This document shows positions 53,771 through 60,777 of a DNA stretch of 64,000 bases, in pieces. Source of the DNA: Myxococcales bacterium (GTDB lineage: Bacteria; Myxococcota_A; Polyangia; Polyangiales; GCA-016699535). Every line of letters starts with the position of its first letter. Position 1 is the first letter of the stretch. Where the stretch lies: contig JACKDX010000002.1 of the NCBI GenBank assembly GCA_020633325.1, forward strand, positions 558,001 through 622,000. Reading direction: 5' to 3'. The notes beneath the pieces were generated by a model. It was not told the DNA's origin, made no database searches, and saw nothing but the letters and a program-made list of their open reading frames with translations. The position numbers and the translations under genes are program-made.

Positions 53771-55735
53771 ATGTTTAGTTCGGGCTATCGATTTTTTGCC
53801 GCGGCGCTGTTCTTTTCGGCACTCTCGTGTACGGGGGCGGAGGTCGGCCGAGACCGTCAGGGCTCTTCGACGCAGCTCCAGCAATACAGCGTAGTTGTTC
53901 ACGGCAGTGCGCAGGTCTTTACGTTGGACGAGACTCGAGGGGCGCTCGTAGCCTCTGGTTCTTTGAATGAGGGTGCACAACTTGACGTCCTACAAACGCG
54001 ACCATCCCTTGATGGCTGGCTTGCGGTGGTTGGCGCAAGCTCACAGCAAGTCGTTTTTGCGTCCGAGGGCAGTCTGCAAGTGGTGTCGTCCCAAATGCGA
54101 CGGCCCATCGGCCGCGCCTCGGTGAGAAGTTCTCCGCTATTCGATGTCAGTATTGACCGACGTCTTAGCCCGATTGGTGCATCGAAAGCTTGGAACAACG
54201 TTGATTTGCTTTCGCAGAATCCGCGATTTTCGTTGATATATGTACCTGAAACCAATCGAATAGCATGGGTTACATCCAGTGCTCTTCATAGTGTCACTAA
54301 ATCCTCGTTGGCGCTCGGCGCGGTGCACATAGCTACAGTGGGCACGCTGACGGGGAGCGGGGTGGTTTCCAAAAAATTGATCGGCGGGTTTAGGGATCTA
54401 GGGATCCCTTCCCGTTTGGTGCTGCCCACCAGTCCTGGCGAAATTGGCCAGCAATCCCTCGAGGACGCGGCGCCATCAGGAGTGCCGGTCGACGGGTTTG
54501 TGGTCGACGGTGGCAATCCAGTGTGGACGACTCCATTGCCTGGGGTGCGACAGCGATGGGGAGATCTTACCGAGGACCAATTTAGTGAGTTTATTGCACG
54601 GCTGTTTGCGACAGCCCGACAGTCGGTGCTTTCGGTTGCCCAATCACTTTCGGCTCAGGGTGGAGGAAACATCGTAACGATCGTCCATCACATGGGGCCG
54701 AATGTGACCGTGGCCGCCATGCTCTACGACGATCCATCACTACACGATGCGCTGCCCGCCAACGTTCGATTTACCAATGTTGTTATCCCAATCATTCATG
54801 GCACCGGAGCGCTGGCTTTTAATCCAATGAGTCGGGACTTGCATGGGGGATTCAATGGCGAGGGCTGGGATCGTTATCGAAATTTTGTGAAGTTGGGGAT
54901 TCCTGGGCGGATCAGCGTGGCTATCGCGTCGACCGACGCCATGGCGATGCAGACTTCTGAGTTGTTTAACTTGACGCCCGAAAAAATGGTCACTGTACCG
55001 TTGGGAGCCGGTGAACCCTTTGGACCTATACCTGAACTTCATAATATTCCGGAAAATCAGTTCAGGCGCCAAGAATTTCTAGAAGACTTTAACGCACAGG
55101 CGGATGCGGCGGGGGAAGATGCAGGCATTGAAAACTTCAAAGAGGGTGACCGCATGCTGCTTTTTGCCGGGAAATTAGTGACGAAGAAGGGTCCTATCGA
55201 GCTGGTCCACATCCTCGCGGCTATCCGCGAGCAGTATCCAGAACTTAACGTGCATGCCACGATCATCGGCAGTGGCGAGCTTAGGGAACGCATCAAAGAC
55301 GTCGCCCAGGAATTAGGGGTGCGCGAGTTTGTCCACGTGCTCGGGCCACGAGACCAAGTAATTATCAATCAATTCCAAAATTTCGCAGATCTGTTTGTCA
55401 TGCCCTATGTATGGGAGGAGCCCTTTGGCTTGGTGCCCATAGAGGCTGCATTGTGCGGCACGCCGACGGTGATGCCGTCGGATGCCGGGGTAGCATCAGC
55501 TGTGCAGGTTCCATGGCTATTTTCCATAGTGGACAAGGTCGAGGGCAAAATCGATATCCAGAGCTTTGTTGACGCGATCGGTGCGGCGCTTCAAGCAGAT
55601 GCCAAATATAGCGATGTAAACGGAACGCCCTATTGGAAGGCTGCTAGCGACTACATCCTCTCAGATTTTAGTTGGGATGCATACGCGAAACGAGTCGCAG
55701 CAATTGCCCAAAACACAGTATCGCAGCCGAACTGA
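53771..55735 (+). CDS. Exported GT4-fold glycosyltransferase with an N-terminal beta-rich region
   Basis: A 654-residue protein from ATG 53771 (TTG 53738 and GTG 53756 are alternatives). It begins with a hydrophobic export signal ending FSALSC (Cys20), a possible lipobox. Residues about 25-175 are beta-rich with SH3-like features (ASVRSSPLFD, RIAWVTSSAL). A GT-B glycosyltransferase follows: HIATVGTLTGSGVVSKKLIGGF (about 186-207), FAGKLVTKKGPIELV (about 465-479), and the donor-site EPFGLVPIEAALCGTPTV with an EX7E motif (Glu550, Glu558). GT4 enzymes normally use nucleotide sugars in the cytosol, so the predicted location outside the membrane is odd. It lies between the symporter (70 bases) and the GH13 gene (49 bases). 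Confidence 0.8.
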   Translation: MFSSGYRFFAAALFFSALSCTGAEVGRDRQGSSTQLQQYSVVVHGSAQVFTLDETRGALVASGSLNEGAQLDVLQTRPSLDGWLAVVGASSQQVVFASEGSLQVVSSQMRRPIGRASVRSSPLFDVSIDRRLSPIGASKAWNNVDLLSQNPRFSLIYVPETNRIAWVTSSALHSVTKSSLALGAVHIATVGTLTGSGVVSKKLIGGFRDLGIPSRLVLPTSPGEIGQQSLEDAAPSGVPVDGFVVDGGNPVWTTPLPGVRQRWGDLTEDQFSEFIARLFATARQSVLSVAQSLSAQGGGNIVTIVHHMGPNVTVAAMLYDDPSLHDALPANVRFTNVVIPIIHGTGALAFNPMSRDLHGGFNGEGWDRYRNFVKLGIPGRISVAIASTDAMAMQTSELFNLTPEKMVTVPLGAGEPFGPIPELHNIPENQFRRQEFLEDFNAQADAAGEDAGIENFKEGDRMLLFAGKLVTKKGPIELVHILAAIREQYPELNVHATIIGSGELRERIKDVAQELGVREFVHVLGPRDQVIINQFQNFADLFVMPYVWEEPFGLVPIEAALCGTPTVMPSDAGVASAVQVPWLFSIVDKVEGKIDIQSFVDAIGAALQADAKYSDVNGTPYWKAASDYILSDFSWDAYAKRVAAIAQNTVSQPN

Positions 55736-55784
55736 CGTAGTATATTCGCCGCATGGGGGGTGAGCAGCATAAGCAGGGTCAACA

Positions 55785-57491
55785 ATGAAGACGCTCGTCT
55801 CTCAGCTCTATGGCACAGAGCAGCAACTCCGCATCTGGTCGAAGGTCGAGGCTTTGCAAGAGCGCTATCGGGATTTATCCAATCGAGTGTCTAAGCGGCC
55901 GTCCTTATCCGAGGCGGATGTGGTGCTGATTGCCTATCCAGATCAGGTCAGTGAGCCAGGGCAGAGGCCCCTAATGACTCTAAGAAATGTCTTAGCTCAG
56001 TGGGCAAAGCGCTTAGTGTCTGCCTTGCACTTGCTTCCGATCCACCCGTATTCGTCCGACGATGGATTCAGTGTGGTGGATTTCCGTACGGTCAATCCGG
56101 AATTCGGCACGTGGCGAGATGTTGAGGCATTGGCTGCTGAGTATCAGTTGATGCTGGACGCGGTGATCAACCATGTATCGCAGCAAAGCGCTTGGTTTGC
56201 CGCCTACAAGCGCAATGAGTCTCCCTACAACCAATATTTCATCGAAGCGAATGACGCTTTCGAAGTGTCACAAGTATATCGCGCCAGGGCAACGCCGTTG
56301 CTCACCACCATTCAAACGTCAGTGGGAGAACGGCGCGTATGGACCTCGTTCAGTCATGATCAGATCGATCTTAACTACGCGAATCCCGAGGTGCTGCTGG
56401 AAATGCTCGATGTTCTGTTGAGCTACGTGCGGCATGGTGCACGGTGGTTAAGGCTGGATGCTGCCGGTCTATTATGGAAGGAGAGCGGGACCAGTTGTTT
56501 GCATTTGCCCCAGACGCATGCGGTGATTCAGTTGATACGCAGCGTGTTGGACCTCTCCGCGCCGCATGTTGGTATAGTGCCGCAAATCAATGGCCCGTGG
56601 TCGGAGAATGTGCCATACCTGGGAGACGGGCACAACGAAGCGCAAATGATTTACCATTACGCGTTGCCGGTAATGGTGTGGCATGCGCTGACCTTTGCGC
56701 GTTCGACAGAGCTACATGAGTGGCTTTCCACGCTATCATTGCCATCGGATGATACGTATCTGTATAATTTCCTGGCCTGTCATGATGGCATTAGCCTAAG
56801 ACCGGCTCGCGGCCTGATAGCCGAGCCAGATCTCGCACAGATGCTTGAAGCAGCCGTGAACAATGGGGGACTGATTAACTTCCGAAAGGACCGAACCGGC
56901 CAAGAGGTACCCTATGAAGTGGCGATTACGTACTACGACGCTCTCAATGCTAAATCGCTGCCGGCGGACACAGCTGTTGCGCGCTTCCGAATAGCCCACG
57001 CAATATTGCTATCAATATCGGGTGTTCCGGCTATCTACTTTCAATCGTTGCTTGGCGCTCGCTCGTGGCACGAAGGATTCCTAAAGACGGGTATCAACCG
57101 AACACTGAATCGCCGCAAGTATCAACGTCAAGAGCTCGATATACTTCTAACGGACACACATTTTTATCATCATCGCGTTTATAGCGATCTGGCTCATCTT
57201 ATTGCTGCACGACGGATAGAGGCGGCGTTTCATCCAAACGCCTCACAGCATATGCTGAAGTTGGATGCGCGTATTCTCGGTATACGCCGGGACCGCATGG
57301 ATCAGTCGGGCTCAGTGTATGCGCTACATAACCTCAGCAGCGAGACTGTGACTTGGAGCTTGCGATCACAGACTGCGGGAGCACACGTGCAGGATCTTTT
57401 ACATGCAACGTCATTTAGCGCCCAAGGCCATCGTTTTGGTGGAAGTCTAAAGCCCTATCAAGTGCGCTGGCTGCTGGAGCTCAGGACTTGA
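55785..57491 (+). CDS. GH13_18 family protein (sucrose/glucosylglycerate phosphorylase-like) with acid/base Glu replaced by Gln
   Basis: A 568-residue cytoplasmic protein of glycoside hydrolase family 13 subfamily 18. LHLLPIHPYSSDDGFSVVDF (81-100), RLDAAGLLWKESGTSCLHLP and GDGHNEAQMIYHYALP are diagnostic. The nucleophile Asp225 (RLDAAG) and transition-state Asp334 (CHDGIS) are present. The acid/base position, normally the Glu of a TETNVPH-like motif before N-x-x-Y-x-G-D-G, is Gln267 (VPQINGPWSEN; codon CAA at 56583-56585), one base from GAA. Relatives phosphorolyse sucrose, glucosylglycerate or glucosylglycerol. With Gln there it may be inactive, altered, or a binding protein. Confidence 0.85.
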   Translation: MKTLVSQLYGTEQQLRIWSKVEALQERYRDLSNRVSKRPSLSEADVVLIAYPDQVSEPGQRPLMTLRNVLAQWAKRLVSALHLLPIHPYSSDDGFSVVDFRTVNPEFGTWRDVEALAAEYQLMLDAVINHVSQQSAWFAAYKRNESPYNQYFIEANDAFEVSQVYRARATPLLTTIQTSVGERRVWTSFSHDQIDLNYANPEVLLEMLDVLLSYVRHGARWLRLDAAGLLWKESGTSCLHLPQTHAVIQLIRSVLDLSAPHVGIVPQINGPWSENVPYLGDGHNEAQMIYHYALPVMVWHALTFARSTELHEWLSTLSLPSDDTYLYNFLACHDGISLRPARGLIAEPDLAQMLEAAVNNGGLINFRKDRTGQEVPYEVAITYYDALNAKSLPADTAVARFRIAHAILLSISGVPAIYFQSLLGARSWHEGFLKTGINRTLNRRKYQRQELDILLTDTHFYHHRVYSDLAHLIAARRIEAAFHPNASQHMLKLDARILGIRRDRMDQSGSVYALHNLSSETVTWSLRSQTAGAHVQDLLHATSFSAQGHRFGGSLKPYQVRWLLELRT

Positions 57492-57701
57492 GGCGACACT
57501 CGGTCTTGCCACTCACCAACAGCAGTAAACAGGAAAAGCACGGGCCGCGTGCCCCGAGCCCTCGAGATTGCGATAAATGCTTAACCAAAATTCATGAAAA
57601 GCGGGTATCATTCCCCGGCGCGTCTTTAGCGGTAGTAGAGATCTCGGCTACTGCGCGTGTGACGAGACGTGAAGAAATCAGCGCAATAGGATGAGTAAAG
57701 A
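57492..57701. other. Spacer upstream of the F0 ATP-synthase genes
   Basis: About 210 bases between the GH13 stop and the first atp gene; the promoter of the atp genes is expected here. A TATCAT at 57606-57611 is a possible -10, but no good -35 precedes it. A 68-codon open frame is present but shows no family features. Confidence 0.35.
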
Positions 57702-57935
57702 ATGCCACTGATCGGGCCAGAGAATCGCGAGCAACTCAAGACCGCCATGCGTGTCAGCGCGGTGGGAATCGAGTTGGCGCTATCCGTCGCGGTTGGTTAC
57801 TTCGGTGGTCGCTGGCTCGACAATCAACTTGGCGTGAGTCCCTACTTGAGGATATCGGGATTGATCCTCGGCGTCATCGCCGGCTTTCATTCGCTCTATC
57901 GACTCACGCGCACCGTCAATCTCGACAAGATGTGA
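57702..57935 (+). CDS. AtpZ/AtpI-like F0F1-ATPase accessory subunit
   Basis: A 77-residue membrane protein with two helices (about 23-40 and 48-68). The pattern ELALSVAVGYFGGRWLDNQLGVSPYLRISGLILGVIAGFHSLYRL, with G.GGRWLD and the P-x-x-x-x-x-G-L-x-x-G helix, is that of AtpZ/AtpI accessory proteins encoded at the head of atp operons; they have been linked to c-ring assembly and ion handling. AAAGA precedes the ATG. The next gene overlaps its stop. Confidence 0.82.
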   Translation: MPLIGPENREQLKTAMRVSAVGIELALSVAVGYFGGRWLDNQLGVSPYLRISGLILGVIAGFHSLYRLTRTVNLDKM

Positions 57936-58306
57936 GCATGACAAAACGCACGCCAAGCTGGCTGAGAGACCCTGTGTTGTGGTGGATGCTTGGCATCGGT
58001 GCCGCGCTATCCGCCTCGTGCATGCTGTGGGGCTCGCCTAAGATGGCCAAAGGCATAGGGATTGGCTGCGTTGTTGCGGCGGCCAACTGGCGCGCACTCG
58101 GCTGGATCACGCAGCGCATGATCGCGCAGCCCAGCCGTAGTAGTGCAGCGTTACTGTACGTATTTAAAATGATCGCCATTGTCGCTGTGATTGCGGTGCT
58201 GTTGCGCGGCAGCGGGATTGACGCCCTGGGCTTTGCGATGGGTCTTAGCACCATGGTGGTTGCCATCTTGGCCGGAAATCTGCTACATAGCCGCGCCGCG
58301 GGATGA
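57932..58306 (+). CDS. ATP synthase subunit I-like membrane protein
   Basis: A 124-residue protein with about four hydrophobic helices, resembling the ATP synthase subunit I family (W..LGWITQRMIAQP followed by helices YVFKMIAIVAVIAVLLRGSG and LGFAMGLSTMVVAILAGNLL). GTG 57932 overlaps the preceding TGA; ATG 57938 two codons later is an equally possible start. It lies between the AtpZ-like gene and atpB, as expected for this accessory subunit. Confidence 0.78.
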   Translation: MSMTKRTPSWLRDPVLWWMLGIGAALSASCMLWGSPKMAKGIGIGCVVAAANWRALGWITQRMIAQPSRSSAALLYVFKMIAIVAVIAVLLRGSGIDALGFAMGLSTMVVAILAGNLLHSRAAG

Positions 58307-58327
58307 GCGCCCCGCGCCCTTAAACGC

Positions 58328-59122
58328 ATGCCCCACGGACAGACATGGTTTCATTTCTTGCCTTTTTTTCGCCATGCCGAGCATGCAGCGCAAGGCATGG
58401 GTCCGACCTGGCTGGCTCACGGCAACATTCACCTCCAACATGTGTTTGCAGCGTTATTGGTATTCTTTCTGCTCACAGGTCTCGGCCTTCTCACCTACCG
58501 TCACGTGAGCAACGTGTCCCGCGCGCTTGTTCCCGAGGCACGGCTCAGTCCGGCCGTGTTTATGGAACTCGTCGTTCAGGCCGTTTACGGCATGATGAGC
58601 GACATGATGGGTCCCAAGGCGGCCCGTTTCTTCCTCCCTTTGATTGGGACCTGCGCACTACTGATCTTGTTTTCCAACGCCCTCGGGCTGATTCCCGGCT
58701 TCGTACCGGCGACTGACACACTTAATACTACGTTTGCTTTTGCCATCATCATTTTTCTTTCGACCCATGTCTTCGGCGTCAAAGAGCACGGCTTGGCATA
58801 CTTTAAGCACTTTTTCGGCCCCATCATCAAATGGTATGCGCTTCCGTTGATGTTGATCATGTTTGTCATCGAAACCATTAGTCACATTGTGCGGCCGTTG
58901 TCGTTGGCAGTCCGTCTGATGGGAAACATGTTTGTCGATCACACACTCTTGACGGTGATGGTGGGTCTGATGGTCGGCTTATTTGGACTTTTGGGCGTGT
59001 TCATCCCCATTCCTCTGTTTGTGATGGTTTTGGGCGCCCTGGTCGTGGTGGTGCAAACAGTGGTGTTTTGTTTGCTATCAACAGTGTATATCGCCCTGGC
59101 GATTCAACATGACGACCACTAA
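58328..59122 (+). CDS. atpB: ATP synthase F0 subunit a (AtpB)
   Basis: A 264-residue membrane protein forming the ion half-channels next to the c-ring. The conserved stator arginine lies in RPLSLAVRLMGNMFVDH (about residues 188-204), with the family's RLxGNM. LGLIPGFVPATDTLNTTFA and the C-terminal LGALVVVVQTVVFCLLSTVYIALAIQHDDH also match subunit a. An N-terminal His-rich segment (HFLPFFRHAEHAAQ) precedes the first helix. atpE follows 44 bases on; atpF and the F1 genes are not in the window. Confidence 0.94.
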   Translation: MPHGQTWFHFLPFFRHAEHAAQGMGPTWLAHGNIHLQHVFAALLVFFLLTGLGLLTYRHVSNVSRALVPEARLSPAVFMELVVQAVYGMMSDMMGPKAARFFLPLIGTCALLILFSNALGLIPGFVPATDTLNTTFAFAIIIFLSTHVFGVKEHGLAYFKHFFGPIIKWYALPLMLIMFVIETISHIVRPLSLAVRLMGNMFVDHTLLTVMVGLMVGLFGLLGVFIPIPLFVMVLGALVVVVQTVVFCLLSTVYIALAIQHDDH

Positions 59123-59166
59123 GCGGTGTGTTCTTACGTGGCAGAAATGAAAACAAAGGAGTGTCA

Positions 59167-59496
59167 ATGAAGAAACTAATCAAACAAGGGTTTGCGGCGA
59201 TGATCACATTCGGTTGGGCATTGCCTGTTTTCGCGCAGGATGCTGCCTCTGCAGGCTCAAACGAGTTCACCCAAACTGCTGTGGCCTACTTGGCGGCAGG
59301 ACTGGGGATTGGTATCGCGGCCTTTGGCGGTGCCTTGGGCCAGGGAAAGGCAGCGGCTGCAGCACTCGACGGGATAGCGCGCAATCCAAACGCCTCTGGC
59401 AAGATCTTCACGCCAATGCTGTTAGGGTTGGCGTTGATAGAGTCGTTGGTGCTGTATGCACTTTTGATCTCGCTGAAGCTTGCGGGCTTCTTTTGA
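59167..59496 (+). CDS. atpE: ATP synthase F0 subunit c (AtpE), with signal-like N-terminus and Na+-type ligand pattern
   Basis: A 109-residue proteolipid. The start ATG 59167 follows AAAGGAG; an in-frame upstream extension is not needed. The first ~24 residues (MKKLIKQGFAAM...PVFAQ) look like a cleavable signal peptide, as known for some c subunits. Two helices (about 37-68 and 81-106) flank the polar loop ARNP (71-74). The ion-binding carboxylate is Glu92. Gln59, Glu92, Ser93 and Tyr97 sit at the same spacing as Gln32, Glu65, Ser66 and Tyr70 of the Na+-binding Ilyobacter c-ring; the Thr67 equivalent is Leu94. Confidence 0.93.
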   Translation: MKKLIKQGFAAMITFGWALPVFAQDAASAGSNEFTQTAVAYLAAGLGIGIAAFGGALGQGKAAAAALDGIARNPNASGKIFTPMLLGLALIESLVLYALLISLKLAGFF

Positions 59497-59561
59497 TCGC
59501 GACTAGCGTAGCCTCGTAGTGGGGCTTGGCGCGACGTTCTGGCGTTTGCGGCAAGATGCTT

Positions 59562-59567
59562 TATAAT
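59562..59567 (+). promoter_or_regulatory. -10 box upstream of ccmE
   Basis: A perfect TATAAT in an AT-rich stretch, 11 bases before the ccmE GTG. No good -35 is seen. If used, transcription would begin near 59574, almost at the start codon. Confidence 0.45.
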
Positions 59568-59578
59568 TATTAATCGTC

Positions 59579-60100
59579 GTGCCAAATACCCCTTCAATGC
59601 CAGCCGCCTCATCGTCCGCTTCCCTGACCGAACCTGTTTCCACGGGAATTCCAGCGTGGTTAAAGGGAATGGTGGTGCTCGTCCTTTTGACAGGGGCTGT
59701 GGCGTTCCTGTTGTTTGGGAGCCAGGCCTCGGATGCGTTTGTGTACTCGAAACTTGTCAATGAGGTGGCGTTGAACCCCGCTGCCTACGTGAATCGTGAG
59801 TTGCGGGTGGAGGGAGATCTCAAACAAGGCTCCGTCAAATTCCGCGAGCAGCCGTGCGAGTGGCGTTTTGTGTTATCAAAGAGCGGCCACGATATGCCGG
59901 TTGAGTTTCCTCAGTGCGTGGTGCCCGATACGTTTCGGGACGGGATGGGTATCAGCGTGACTGTGCAGGGGAGGGTGAGGTCCGACGGGACATTTATCGC
60001 TAATCAACTCATTCCGCGCTGCCCCTCCAAGTACGAAATGAACCAGCGCAAGGCAAAAGGTGAAACCATGCCGCACGCGCCCAACCCGCCATCGCTGTAA
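59579..60100 (+). CDS. ccmE: Cytochrome c-type biogenesis protein CcmE, cysteine (CxxxY) form
   Basis: A 173-residue membrane-anchored heme chaperone. One transmembrane helix (about 29-47) follows a Ser/Ala/Pro-rich start; an OB-fold beta domain (about 55-145) has VNRELRVEGDLKQGS and VPDTFRDGMGISVTVQGRV. The heme-binding motif, normally HxxxY in enterobacterial CcmE, is CPSKY (Cys148 to Tyr152). This CxxxY form is known from Desulfovibrio and archaea. No other ccm gene lies nearby. The start is GTG 59579; ATG 59597 is an alternative. Confidence 0.85.
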   Translation: MPNTPSMPAASSSASLTEPVSTGIPAWLKGMVVLVLLTGAVAFLLFGSQASDAFVYSKLVNEVALNPAAYVNRELRVEGDLKQGSVKFREQPCEWRFVLSKSGHDMPVEFPQCVVPDTFRDGMGISVTVQGRVRSDGTFIANQLIPRCPSKYEMNQRKAKGETMPHAPNPPSL

Positions 60101-60121
60101 GATGCCTTTTCGAGCTTCGGC

Positions 60122-60135
60122 ATTACGATCGTAAT
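60122..60135. repeat. 14-bp perfect palindrome upstream of pyrR
   Basis: ATTACGATCGTAAT is its own reverse complement and lies between ccmE and pyrR, about 60 bases upstream of a candidate promoter. It could be an operator, but a single copy gives no proof. Confidence 0.35.
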
Positions 60136-60193
60136 CCTGGCCCCTTTTCGTGCCGCCCTGTCCGGCTCGTTATAAAGCGGATTCCCTGTGTCC

Positions 60194-60222
60194 TTGACCA
60201 AAGAGCACACTCAGCCTAAATC
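60194..60222 (+). promoter_or_regulatory. Candidate promoter of pyrR-pyrB
   Basis: TTGACC (60194-60199, 5 of 6 to consensus), a 17-base spacer and TAAATC (60217-60222, weak -10). The predicted start of transcription is within a few bases of the pyrR GTG. No PyrR-type RNA attenuator was recognised in the 131-base spacer. Confidence 0.4.
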
Positions 60223-60231
60223 ACGTGCCAG

Positions 60232-60777
60232 GTGCGTCGCTCGGGACAGGTCATCATGGATAGCGAGGCTGTCGCAAAAAGCGTCGGCCGTATCGCCGTG
60301 GCAATGATGGCGCAAATCCCTGCGAGCGAGCATCTTGCTCTAGTTGGTATACGTCGCGGCGGAGTAGACGTCGCAAAGAGCATCATTGCGCACCTACGAG
60401 AAAAGCACGTGAGGGAGTTTCCTTTGGGCACTGTGGACATTTCTCTTTATCGCGATGATGCGGCGACGACTTTGCCGAGCCCGAAGATAGGCCCGAGCCA
60501 CATCCCTTTTTCCATCGAGGGTAAGGACATCGTGTTGGTGGACGATGTCCTTCATACAGGGCGCACAGTGCGTGCTGCGATTGAGTGTCTGCTTGATTAC
60601 GGTCGACCGAGACGCATTTGGCTCGCGGCACTGTGCGATCGAGGACAACGTGAGCTGCCTATTTCGCCCGACTTTGTCGGAATGACGCTCAATGTGCCCG
60701 CCGGCACACAGGTGCGCGCGCGTTTTGGCGCGCCGGAAGGGCCCTGCGTTGTGCTGCGTAATCGAGTGGCCTCATGA
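60232..60777 (+). CDS. pyrR: PyrR bifunctional regulator / uracil phosphoribosyltransferase
   Basis: A 181-residue type I phosphoribosyltransferase-fold protein. The PRPP-binding motif is VLVDDVLHTGRT (101-112). Other PyrR features are LVGIRRGGVDVA, VDISLYRDD and LAALCDRGQRELPI. PyrR controls pyrimidine genes by binding mRNA in Bacillus; in other bacteria it may act mainly as an enzyme or a different kind of regulator. The start is GTG 60232, with ATG 60256 as an alternative. Its TGA overlaps the pyrB ATG (ATGA). Confidence 0.92.
   Translation: MRRSGQVIMDSEAVAKSVGRIAVAMMAQIPASEHLALVGIRRGGVDVAKSIIAHLREKHVREFPLGTVDISLYRDDAATTLPSPKIGPSHIPFSIEGKDIVLVDDVLHTGRTVRAAIECLLDYGRPRRIWLAALCDRGQRELPISPDFVGMTLNVPAGTQVRARFGAPEGPCVVLRNRVAS

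Noticed and set aside
57488..57694. 68-codon open frame between the GH13 gene and the atp genes
   Set aside because: It has a TTG start, no domain and no good ribosome site; it lies where the atp promoter is expected.
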